Made by a program: the position numbers and the translations under genes. This document shows, piece after piece, positions 46,841-57,069 of a stretch of 64,000 nucleotides of DNA. Source of the stretch: Tridacna crocea (Eukaryota; Mollusca; Bivalvia; Cardiida; Cardiidae); contig OX031061.1 of NCBI GenBank assembly GCA_943736015.1, positions 13,029,290 to 13,093,289 of the forward strand, written 5' to 3'. Under the pieces are notes generated by a model. The model searched no databases. It saw only the letters and a program-made list of their open reading frames with translations, and was not told the DNA's origin. Every line of letters starts with the position of its first letter. Within the stretch, counting starts at the first letter, position 1.

Positions 46841-46877
46841 TTGAAATGTACGTGTATAGATTTTCACTCTGTATATT

Positions 46878-46945
46878 TTGATTATAATGTATCACTGTGT
46901 AGTATTATGGACCAGAGACCTAAGTACTTTAATAAATTGTCTGCC
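46878..46945 (+). repeat. Short dispersed repeat (GGACCAGAGACCTAAGTAC type)
   Basis: TATGGACCAGAGACCTAAGT then TTTAATAAA resembles TATGGGCCGGAGGCCTAAAT at 59281. It looks like the 3' end of a retroposon, identity unknown. Confidence 0.4.
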
Positions 46946-46964
46946 TGTTCTGTTCTGTGAAAAG

Positions 46965-47691
46965 CTCACAGCCATCAGAACCATGTTTCTTGATGGATCA
47001 AAATTTCTCGAAAAAAAAATGCAAGAAGGATCACTCAAGAAACATTTCCGTGAAATCATTTCAAAATCTTACCAGCCGTTTTAGAGAAGAAAAAAATTAA
47101 GAATTTCTTCATGTCCATATGGTGCAAGTGCCCCCCCCCCCCAAACCCCCCACCCCCCCACCAGAACCATGTTTATTGACGAATCAGCATTTTGAATATT
47201 TTTTAAAAAAAAGGTCACGAAATGAAGATTTCCGTGAAATTATTTAACAATCTGACCAGCCGTTTCAGAGAAGATTTTTTTTCAGAATTTCTTCATGGCC
47301 ATAAAGTGCAAGTAGCCCCCAGTCACCAGAGCTATGTTTCTTGACCGATTAAAATTTCGCGAACAACTGTTGAAACGGGATACCAAAGGAACATCTCTGT
47401 GAAATTACATTAAAATCTGAGAAGCTGTTTCAGAGAAGAAGAATTTTTTTAAGAATTTATTCAATTCTGTGTAGTGCAAGTAGGCCCCATTCACCAGAGC
47501 AATGTTTCTTGACGGATAAAAATTTCGTGAACAACTTTTGAAAAGGGTCACCCAATAAACAGCTCTATGAAATAATTTTAAAATCTGACCGACCGTTTCA
47601 GAGAAAAATAATTTTTAAGAATTTCTTCATTTCTGTATAGTGCAAGTAGCTCCCATTCACTTTGAGCGCTTCATGCTCCGGTGTGCTAAAA
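46965..47691 (-). mobile_element. H1 element without tail
   Basis: Four monomers, the first with a poly-C stretch (47131-47160). The head is short: CTTCATGCTCCGGTGTGCTA. The palindrome block is missing. Confidence 0.7.
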
Positions 47692-48354
47692 CTAAAAAAG
47701 AAGCACAGGTTAAGGTCTTGGTAAAAGGTAAATTCCTATAGTTAGTTCTCAAAAGACATAAACAATATGTTTCAAATGTGAAGAATGTGTTTATCACACC
47801 TACTAAAGCTGACTTTCATTAACAAGTTTTGTCTAGTACATCTAATGCACCATACATGCATACATACATAATTCTCATCAATCAAATTACTGTTCTGCCA
47901 CGCCACGATATGTACACAAAATTTTTCACACAATATCTACTGCAAACCAGTCAAAAACCATACACAAGACTTGGTTGCCACCCATTATTTTTAAAGCCAT
48001 TGCCTGCTTCTGCCTTATCTGGTTTAGATCCTCTAATGGGCTAATATTACATGGTGTGTATTTTGTGATGTCATCAATGAAAAGCTTGATAATAGTGTTA
48101 ATCCGCTCATCCTGCTTTAAATGTCAGATTTCATTCAAAGTACTTGCTACCTTTAATAATAAATGTATGTCAAATCATGCGAAAATGCCTTTCAAAAAGT
48201 TAACTGACATAAAAAAATAGATCGCTGCAAAATATGCAAAAAACCATGACACATGACAGATGTGATATTGACACTGTCAAATCAGAATATCTTTGTACCT
48301 TTGATAATGACTTTAAACAGCGAATTTACACAAACATATGTCTAATAATAAGTA
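47692..48354. other. Unassigned sequence
   Basis: Two plus-strand frames of 71 and 81 codons overlap and show no motif. No repeats recognised. Confidence 0.4.
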
Positions 48355-48812
48355 AACAAGAGGGCCACGATGGCCCTAGATCGCTCACCTGAATTTTTGA
48401 GAGAACCATAGTAGGTTATTTCATCACCACCAAAGGATTATTTCTGTTAAACTATTTCAAAATCTGACCAGCGGTTTCAGAGGAGAAGTTTTTTAAAGAA
48501 TGCGAAGAACTTTCTCCCCATTCTTTTTCAACAGATCAAAACTTTACTAAAAGGTTTTGAAAAGGGTCACCCAAGAAATATTACTATGAAATTATTTCAA
48601 AATCTGACCAGCATTTTTGATGGAATCAAAATTCTGTGAACAATTTTTAAACAGGATCTCAAATTAACATCCCAACCAAGTTTGGTCCAAACTGGCCCAT
48701 CGGTTTAGGAGGAAACGATGTTCTAAGAAATGTTGATGACACACCAGGACAACGGACACAATATGATTCTAAAAGCTCCCCTTGAGCATGTTGTGATCAG
48801 GTGAGCTAAAAA
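48355..48812 (-). mobile_element. Short H1 element
   Basis: Tail ACAAGAGGGCCACGATGGCC, about one and a half monomers, head TTGTGATCAGGTGAGCTAAA. The palindrome block is deleted (GACCAGCATTTTTGATGGAA bridges it). Confidence 0.78.
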
Positions 48813-49420
48813 CAGACAGAAAACATTGTGGAAAACGGGGAAACTTCTGACTACAAGCATTTCCTTCTTTTCTTACATTGTTTTTAAAACCTGTCATGTG
48901 ATAAAGTGTTGAACATTCACCAAAAGACTCAAGACAAGAGCTCTATGTAAATTACAACAGACAGTCATTCTTCATTTTCTAGACTGCCACTCAATCACAA
49001 GTTTTACCTGCCCTGAGAAAGAAAGCTTTTGAAAACATTGCTGGTAAAGGAGAAAGGAGAAAACATGAGTTAGGGGCCATAGATTCACTCACTAAACATA
49101 AAATATCATTTAACATCAAGGCCATTTCGCCTTGTAATATAAGAGTTGTCTTTTGTCTTGTAATATAAGAGTTAGTGTCCCTCGACCTTAAAGTAGTACT
49201 CATAAAAACCCTTCAGAAGATAAAAATTAAACAAATGATGAAAGATGTTTTGAAAATATTGTGGGAAAAGGAGAAAATGCTGGGAACCCACAATATTTTT
49301 AACCCTTTCAAAGACAAACCCTATTGATTGATACACAATTCAATGTGACATCAGCAAAATTTAATGTCATTCATGTTGGAAGAGTAAAAAATTATGCTGT
49401 CTGGTAAAAAGTAGAGATCT
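48813..49420. repeat. Scattered pB MITE fragments
   Basis: Pieces at 48818-48910, 49010-49065 and 49240-49415 share AACATTGTGGAAAA, GGAGAAAATGCTGG and ATTTTTAACCCTTTC. None is complete. Confidence 0.5.
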
Positions 49421-49598
49421 GAAGTTGGATATAATCAACGAGCAAGCCAAGGATTCTAACTTGCCACTACTCTTTGTAAAACAATACTACCGCATGCGGA
49501 TGCCAATGCTTGGCTACAGTTGCTTGATTTTAGTGAAAATTCAGTCAAAAAGGGGGCATAATTGTGTCAAAAATACTTTGATATTAACTGCACTTATT

Positions 49599-49902
49599 GC
49601 CTGGTTGAATGATTGAGTTTTACGCCATTTTCAACATTATTTCACTTACATCTCGACAGCCAGTGCACCTGTCCTTGCTTTCCTGGAGTCTCTTTCACCA
49701 ATGCTCTGCATGATTTTCTTTCCGAGTCACTGGCTGCTTTCCCATGTAATCATCGTCAAAACAATGGTCAGCAGTGGGAGAGGAATGAATCCTGTCTCAA
49801 TGACTATCATCAATCCTTGGAAAGACATTGGCTGAGCTTGGGATTGAACCCAGGACCCCTAAATCTTGTAACCTATCGACTGAGCTACCCAGGGCTCAGC
49901 CT
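49599..49902 (-). mobile_element. tRNA-derived SINE
   Basis: On the minus strand the head has box A TAGCTCAGTCG (49887-49877) and box B GGTTCAATCC (49850-49841), both consensus. A ~200-bp body follows. The end GGCGTAAAACTCAATCATTC resembles the terminus of the LINE at 50360 (GCGCCTTAAAACAACATTCA), so it may use that kind of LINE (inference). TTATTG near both ends may be a target duplication. Related tRNA-SINEs (V-SINE type, e.g. RUDI) are known in molluscs; I cannot confirm the family here. Confidence 0.75.
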
Positions 49903-50344
49903 TTATTGTTTGTGTTCCTCTTTTGATAGTGAACAACTGGTCCAAGTTTGAAGTCAATGTCTTCAGCAATGACAGAGATATTACAAGATGTCAAAGTTTT
50001 TGAAATTGTCCATGTTACCACATGACTGTCCAGACAGTGGCACAGATGACAACTATGCAGGCAACGCCAGGTCTATGACAATATGTTAACATTTTCTTCA
50101 AGATGGCACTGGATCGCTCACTTGAAAATTTGATAGGACCATAGCCTTTTTTTTTTAAAATCTGATCAGACGTTTCAGAGAAGAAAAAACTTTAAGAATT
50201 TCTTCCTGTCTGTGTAGTGTAAATAGCCCACAGCTATCTGAGTCATGTTTCTTGATGATCATAATATCTCGGACACTTTTTAACCCTTTCCCAAACGACA
50301 AACTTTTGGACTAGACCAAAATGAAAGTATTTGCAGACGACATT

Positions 50345-52427
50345 TCAATTCTTGCTGAATGAATGAATGTTGTTTTAAGGCGCATCGACAGCTTTGGTCA
50401 TTTAGCGCGCATATCTATGTTAATGAGGGGTTGTTTAAACTGAATAAAGTTTGAATGACAATAAAAGAATTGAATTAAGAAAATTTAATGCATAAAGGGC
50501 ATCATCGAGTTACAGGGCAATCCCTACATACTCAAAAAAGTTTAAAATGATAAGAACTGAATTAAGAAGTATGCATAAAGGGCATTATCGAGTTACAGGG
50601 CAATCCCCATATACTCAAAAGTTTTAAATGATAAGATTTAAGAATGTGATAAAAAGGTTTAAACACACTGCTGGTTTGATAAAAAGAAGTTTTTAAATGA
50701 AAAAAATATGTCATTTATAATGTGCATAAAATATGATATTGAGTGGCTGGGCGTCCCTGCCTACTCCAAAGCATTAGGTTAAAATGTAAGACTGATAATA
50801 TTGTTTTTCCTTGGAAATGAGGTTAAAACTGGTAAAGATTGGAGCCTCCAATGGGATCAAATACTCCCATTAAAGAGGTCCTGTCTCCAATGAGATAAGA
50901 TGTCTCCAAGAGAGCCAATCCTCCCATTAATGAATGAATGTTGTTTTATGGCGCATCGACAGCTTTGGTCATTTAGCGCGCATATCTGTGTTAAAAATTA
51001 ATAAAAGTGGAGTTGTTTAAACTGAATAAAGTTTGAATATGTTAATGACAATAAAAGAATTGAATTAAGAAGTATGCAAAAAAGGGCATTATTGAGTTAC
51101 AGAATAAAGTTTGTATACGTTAATGACAATAAAAGAACTGAATTAAGAAGTATGCATAAAGGGCATCATCGAGTTACAGGACAATCCCTATATACTAAAA
51201 GTTTTAGATGATAAGATTTAAGATTGTGATAAAAAGGTTTGAAGTCAGTGTTGGATTGCTAAAAAGTTTTTTTTTAAATGAAAAAGAAATATGTGTCATT
51301 TATAATGTGCATAAAATATGATATTGAGTGGCTGGGCATTCCCTGCCTACTCAACAGTTATAGATTAAAAGGCAAGACTGATAATATTGTTTTTCCTTGG
51401 AAACGAGGTTAAAACTGGTAAAGATTGGAGTCTCCAATGGGATCAATACATTCCCATTAAAGAGGTCCTGCCTCCAATGAGATAAAATGTCTCCAAGAGA
51501 GCCAATCCTCCCATTAAGGAGATGCAAACTGAATATTAATGAAGAAAAGAATGTTGTAAAAAGATGGGTAAGAAACTCGAGAGTAAATGTCACAGTTTAT
51601 TGTAAATGCCAATCTCCTTTATGAAAGCGATAATAGATTCAACGCTGACAGAATCAAAAAGATTTTTCAAACTATCTACGTTGAAATATTTTGAACGAAC
51701 TGGCTGAAAGTCAATGCAATCTAGTAGGATATGTTTTATAGAAAAGGTTGCATTGCATGGTATACATTCAGGGGCATCATCTCTTGTCAAGAGCCAGGAA
51801 TGTGTGATGCGTGAATGGCCAATTCGAAGTTGTGCAATTATCACTTCTTCTCGATCTGTAAACGGGATACCATTCACCCAGGGATGGTTTAACTGAATGC
51901 AGTTTATTGAAAATATCAGCATCCCACTGGGATTGCCAAGAAGATTGGATATGTGATAAAACGGAGGATTTAAAAACAGTGTGTGGAACTTTAAAATCTG
52001 AAATGGAAAGGTTAAGTGCAGATTTAGCAGACCTATCGGCATTTTCATTGCCTTTGATGCCTACATGACTTGGAAGCCAGCAGAACACCAATCTATTCTT
52101 AGAAGAACCTTGTGAGATCCTTTCAAGTAAACTGCAGATTAAAAGATTCTCAAGTCGTTGATTTGAAAGGGCCTGTAATGTTGACAAAGGGTCTGAAAAG
52201 ATAATAAAACGGTTGGAATTAGAACTTTCAACTAGATTAAGGGCAAGATCTACTGCTTTAATTTCAGCAGAGAAGAAAGAGGAGTTGTTTGGAAAGCGGC
52301 ATTTTAAGCTCCTTTGTCCACAAACAGCGGCAGCTGCTACAGAATTGCCTTCTTTAGATCCATCCATAGAGATGGGTTTGAAGGAAAAATAATTTTCCTT
52401 TATCTCGTTGTATCAATTCTTGCTGAA
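50345..52427 (-). mobile_element. 5'-truncated LINE (RNase H-bearing) with 15-bp target duplication
   Basis: TCAATTCTTGCTGAA is at both 50345-50359 and 52413-52427, a target-site duplication. The element between encodes only the end of the second ORF. Its ~570-bp 3' untranslated region is present twice in tandem (50360-50935 and 50932-51590), each starting GAATGAATGTTGTTTTA. The RNase H domain points to an I-, Nimb- or related clade (inference). Confidence 0.85.
51590..52412 (-). pseudogene. LINE RNase H domain and C-terminus, frameshifted
   Basis: The reading frame enters at the truncation and shows the RNase H core: Asp in SMDGSKEG, Glu in AEIKAVDLAL, Asp in IFSDPLSTLQAL, and WLPSHVGIKGNENADRSAK with its final His/Asp. 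All key acidic residues are kept. It continues to HSVKPSLGEW; then the frame must shift (near 51866-51876) to reach IPFTDREEVIIAQLRIGHS, a conserved C-terminal block, and a CCHC-like CIPCN...HILLDC. Stop at 51590. The element is not able to move itself: no endonuclease or reverse transcriptase part remains. Confidence 0.85.
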
Positions 52428-52720
52428 AAGATGATTTCTGTCTATGATAGGGTAGAAAACATTGTGGGAAAAGGAGAAAATGCTGGTTACCAGCATTTTC
52501 TCCTTTTACCACAGTGTTTTTAAAAGACTACTATGATTGTTTGGGAAAGGGTTAAAAAGGGTCAGCCAAGAAACATTTCTGTGAAATTATTTCAAAATCT
52601 AATCAGCCGTTTCAGGCAGACAGAATATTAAAGAATTTCTTCATGGTCATATAGTGCAAGTAGCTCCCACTCACTAGAGCTATGTTTCCTGACAAATCAG
52701 CATTTTGCATATAACTTTTA

Positions 52721-54210
52721 AACAAGAGGACCATGATGGTCCTATATCGCTCACCTGAGTACTAAGCAGCAAAGGTCTACAACAAAGACTATAATTACCA
52801 AATATTGAGGTTCATGGGCTAATGATGATGAAACAAGAGTGGCAAATTGTCGCAAGATATGCAATCCCACCCCAAGTTGTACAGGAGGTATGTTTGCAAA
52901 GGGCAGGCAATGCAACAAACAATTTGACTTGAGACTTCAAAATTCAAAGTGAAATTGCTCAAAATCCATGCTAGGTAGAGTTATTGTTCTTGAATCCAGT
53001 ACTCTGTCATATCACAACAAACATGCATACCAATTTTGAAGACGTTCTAAATTGAGGTGGCAAAGTTATATTCCAAACAAGCATTCAATGCAGACTCATG
53101 TGAGATTTTATTGATACAGACATTCTAACCAATTTTCAATTCAGCTAAGCAAGAAATGTGGTCTCAAGAGTGCTCACAAGAAGACTTTTAAAGATTTTCC
53201 TGTTTATCTCTATGTGAAATAACATTTGAGACCAACAACATAAGGCTAACTTTCACATCAGGACCATAATTTGAAGTATTTTGGTAGAGGCCACTAGATG
53301 ACGCTACATACCAAATATGAAAGCTCTAGCCCTTATGGTTTGGGAGAAGAAGATTTTCTAAGATTTTCTTCTTTTATTGATATGTGAAATCCAAGAACCC
53401 ACAACATAGGGCCAATTTGAGGTATATTGGTAGAGGGCCACTAGATGATGCTACATGCCAAATATGAAAGCCATTACCATTTGGGACAGAGATTTTTAAA
53501 GATTTCCTTCTTTATCGCTATGTGAAATCCGAGACCCCAACACAGGGCCAATTCTTTACATCAGGGACATAATTTGAAGTATTTTGGTAGAGAGCCACTA
53601 GATGATGCTACATGCCAAATATGAGAGCTCTAGCCATTACCATTTGGACAAGGAGGTTTTTAAAGATTTCCTTCCTTGTCTCTATGTGAAATCCAAGACC
53701 AACAACAAAGGTTTAATTTTCACAGCAGGGCCATAATTTGAAGTATTTTGGTAGAGGGCCACTAGATGATGCTGCATGCCAAATATGAAACCTCTAGCCC
53801 TTACGGTTTGGGACAATAAAATTTTCTAAGATTTCCTTCTTTATCTCTTTGTGAACACAACATATGGCCAATTTCAAGACTAGAGCCATGATTTGAAGAA
53901 TTTTGGTAGATGACCATTAGATGATGCTACATGCCAAATATGAAAGCTCTAGCCCATACAGTTTTGGACAAGAAGATTTTTATAGTTTTTTCACTTGGTT
54001 GCCATGGCAACCAGAGTTCTTCATGGATTTCAAATCTTTGAAGTATTTTGAAAGTGCATCACCTAGGAATCATTTCTGTGAAGTTTGACTGAAATCTGAT
54101 TGTTAGTTTAGGAGAAGAAGATTTTTTTGTAATTGTGAATGGACGGACGGCGGACATTGATCGATCACAATAGCTCACCTTGAGCACTTCATGCTCCGGT
54201 GAGCTAAAAA
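52721..54210 (-). mobile_element. H5 element inside H1
   Basis: Tail ACAAGAGGACCATGATGGTCC and ATATCGCTCACCTGAG. About five ~165-170 bp monomers with ATTTTGGTAGAGGGCCACTA, GATGATGCTACATGCCAAAT and ATGAAAGCTCTAGCCCTTAC. Palindrome GGTTGCCATGGCAACC at 53997-54012. Head GGACGGACGGCGGAC, then GAGCACTTCATGCTCCGGTG. Confidence 0.82.
52831..52895 (-). repeat. H6-like tail fragment within H5
   Basis: AACAAGAGTGGCAAATTGTCGC matches the H6 tail (12349) with few changes; no H6 monomers follow. Confidence 0.6.
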
Positions 54211-54984
54211 GGTCATTAAAGGAACATGTCTGTAAAATTATTTCAAAATCTAATTTCAGAGAAGAAGTATTCTAAGAATTTCTTCATGGCTATATAGACC
54301 AAGTAGCCCCAATTCACCAGAGCCATATGTTTTGACAGATCAAAATTTCACAAACAATTTTTGAAAAGTGTAATCCAAGGAACATCTCAGAAACTATTTC
54401 AAAATCTGACCAGCGGTTTCAGAGAAGAAGGGTTTTTAAGAATTTCTTCATTTTCGTATGGTGGAAGTAGCCCCTATTCACCAGAGGCACGTTTCTAGAC
54501 GGATCAAACTTTCGTGAACAGTTTTTAAAAAGGATCACCTTAAGATGATCTCTGTGAAATTTTTTCAAAATCTAACTAGCGGTTTCAGAGAAGAAAAATT
54601 TTTAAGATTTTCTTCATTTCTGTATGGTGCAAGTAGCCCCCATTCACCAGACCCACATTTCTTGACTGATCGAAATTTCAGGAACAATTTTTGAAAAAGG
54701 TCATCCAAGGAACAACTCTATGAAATGATTTCAGAATCTGACGAGCGGTTTCTGAGGAGAAGATTTATAAGGAATTTCCTAGAAAAATTCCTTTTGGTTG
54801 CCATGGCAATTAGAGCTTTTGATAGAATCAATTTCTGTGAACAAGTCTTAAAGAGGACTTCCCAAGGAACATTCCAGCCAAGTTTAGTCCAAATTGGCCC
54901 AGCGGTTTAGGAGGAGTTGATGTTTAAAGAATTATTGACGATGTACATCGGGTGATCCTAAAAGCTGCCCTTGAGCATGTTGTG

Positions 54985-56045
54985 AGATTTGACCTAGTGA
55001 CCTAGTTTCTAACCTAACGTGACCCATTTTCAAACTCATTCTAGCTGATATCATGACAAACATTCTGATAGACTTTACAGAGCATTGGACTGAAAATGTG
55101 GCTTCTGGAGCGTACACGTTTTTCAAAGATTTCACTTAGTGACCTTTTTTTTGACCCCACACTTTCAAACTTGTCTGCGATATTTTCAAAACAAACATTC
55201 TAGCCAAATTTCATGAGTCATTGGACAGAAAATGTGGCTTCTGGAGTATTCTCAAGTTTTTTTTTTGTAAGATTTGCCCTAGTGTCATAGCTTTTGATCC
55301 AACATGGCCCATTTTCAACTTTGTCAGAGGTATTATCAACAGAAACTTTCTGACTAACTTTCAAGAGTTTTGGACTGGAAATTTGGTCTCTAGAGTGTAC
55401 ACAAGATTTTTCTTAGATTTCACCTGGTGACCTAGTTCTTGACCTAACATGGCCAATTTTCAAAGTCGTCACAGATAAAATCTAAACAAACATTTTGACC
55501 AATTTCCAGGAGTATTCGACTGAAGATATAGAGCGTAAAGAAGGTTCTTCTAAGATTGCCATAGTGACCTAGTTTTTGACCTGACATGGCCCATTTCCAA
55601 ACTCGTCTGCAATATCAAGCCAAACATTCTGACCACTTTCAGGTGTATTGGACACAAAATGTGGCCTCTAGAGCGTACAAAATGTTTTTCTAAGATCTGA
55701 CCCAGTGACCTAGTTTTCGATCCGACATGACCCATTTTATTTACTCGTCCGAGATAACATCAGGGCAAACATTCTGATCAAATTTCATGAGTATCAGACG
55801 GGAAATATCGCCTGTAGATCGTACACGAGGCTTTTCTAATGTTTGACCTAGTTTCTGACCCGACATGTTCCATATCTGAGATACCATAAAGACAAACATT
55901 CTGACCAAGTTTCACAGGAATCGGACTAAAACTGTGGCCTCTAGAGTGTTCATAAGGTAAATGTTGATGACGGACGACAGACGACGAACACAGCACGATC
56001 ACAATAGCTAAGTATATGGACTTGAGCTCGGGTTAGCTCAAAAGG
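54985..56045 (-). mobile_element. H4 element without tail, fused to H1 head
   Basis: About seven monomers begin at AGATTTGACCTAGTGACC, directly after the broken H1 head. The end GCACGATCACAATAGCTAAG is a decayed H4 head. Confidence 0.75.
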
Positions 56046-56364
56046 TATAGGCCATTTATACAGAGAGATTGAGAAGACTAAAGCACCACATAATCTCCAA
56101 TTTCTTTAACTTTCAGTAAAACTAAAGAAATTCTGAAAGATTTGAAGTTTTTTAATTACAAAATATAACTTGTATGCCCTGCAGCTAAAAATCCTAAAAC
56201 CGTCGGGGTTGGGGGGGAGCAAAAATAGGCATGGTCAGTATGACTGAGCAATGGATTTAGTGGCTAGAACATGGCCTGGTAAACTGAAATGCCTAATGTA
56301 CTAAGTGGTTACCTCAGTTGACTCCTTCTGGCCCTGTAAGCCGGAAAAGTTGATGGGGTGTAAC

Positions 56365-56657
56365 GCAGAGAAATGACCCTCCCTACAAAATGACCCATGG
56401 GTCATTTCACTACGTAGGGGAATGACCCGGCTCATTATTCTGCATAGAGAAATAACCCCAGAGGATTATTTCTCTACAAAGAATAATGACCCGGGTCATT
56501 TCTCTACGTAGTGAAATGATCCATGGGTCATTTTGTAGGGGAGGGTCATTTCTAACCCTCTGGGGTCATTTCTCTATGTAGAATAATGACCCGGGTCATT
56601 CCCCTACGTAGTGAAATGACCCATGGGTCATTTTATAGGGGAGGGTCATTTGTCTGC
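56365..56657. mobile_element. Multi-hairpin MITE built from AAATGACCCATGGGTCATTT
   Basis: AAATGACCCTCCCTACAAAA-type ends face each other. Inside, ATGACCCATGGGTCAT occurs at three places, GACCCGGGTC twice and CTACGTAG three times, all self-complementary. Positions 56371-56545 form one long inverted repeat and 56550-56655 a further copy of one arm. TAAC may be a 4-bp target duplication. Confidence 0.78.
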
Positions 56658-56792
56658 ATAACAAGAGCACAAATTAAAATTTGCAGGGAAAGCCTTAAGT
56701 TTACGTGGGGCTCTAAGGGTTACTCCTCACTGCAGCGTGTTCCGCAGTCAAGCATGTGATGATACCTTTATCTACATGTTGCTGGTACGTAC

Positions 56793-57024
56793 CACTTCAG
56801 TTCTAGTGTTTTAGTTGTAACACTTCCTGCACCAGGTTTGGCTCTTTCATAATAATCACCGATTATAGGGTACAAAATGGTATTGATGACACAACTTTTG
56901 CCTGATCCACTTTGCCCAACCAGTAAAACATTTTGCTTTTTGTAGTCACTACGGTTGCAGAATTTTATTATTTTTTTGACCAGTCCATCGTTTTCTTCTT
57001 TTGTCCTTTCTGTAAATTTTGCAT
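56793..57024 (-). CDS. P-loop GTPase, exon with G1 motif (partial gene)
   Basis: This internal exon carries the nucleotide-binding loop of a GTPase. The sequence shows an acceptor (tacaatttcag) just before 57024, an open frame of about 77 codons, and a donor (gtacgt) at 56792. With residue 1 at the first split codon, hydrophobic VLLV runs into Walker A/G1 GQSGSGKS at residues 37-44. A Thr-rich stretch (SVTTKT, 68-73) is a plausible switch I/G2. The exon ends two bases into a Trp codon; the exon at 39954 begins with the missing G, so the join is in phase. By established G-domain logic the Lys and Ser bind the beta/gamma phosphates and Mg2+. IFI44-like GTPases show a similar start (V-L-I-G-x-x-G-x-G-K-S). 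An alternative donor four bases downstream would break the frame into the next exon. The start codon lies in an upstream exon I could not find. Confidence 0.85.
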
Positions 57025-57069
57025 CTGAAATTGTACAAATCAATAATTAAAACCTCTCTATAATAAGCA

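Larger units (their letters stand above)
50280..52555. mobile_element. pB MITE split by a LINE insertion
   Basis: TTAACCCTTTCCCAAACGAC and the GCAGACGACA block (50280-50359) form the left part. The hairpin GGAGAAAATGCTGGT/ACCAGCATTTTCTCC and GTTTGGGAAAGGGTTAA (52428-52555) form the right. The two parts make one normal ~208-bp MITE when the LINE is removed. Confidence 0.88.
50095..54984 (-). mobile_element. H1 element carrying nested pB, LINE and H5
   Basis: Tail AAGATGGCACTGGATCGCTC. The first monomer stops at ACACTTTT (50279) and resumes with AAAGGGTCAGCCAAG after 52555. The next stops at ATATAACTTTTA (52720) and resumes with GGTCATTAAAGGAAC at 54211. Four more monomers follow, then GGTTGCCATGGCAATT (54798) and a head cut at GAGCATGTTGTGA, where H4 begins. 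Confidence 0.8.
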
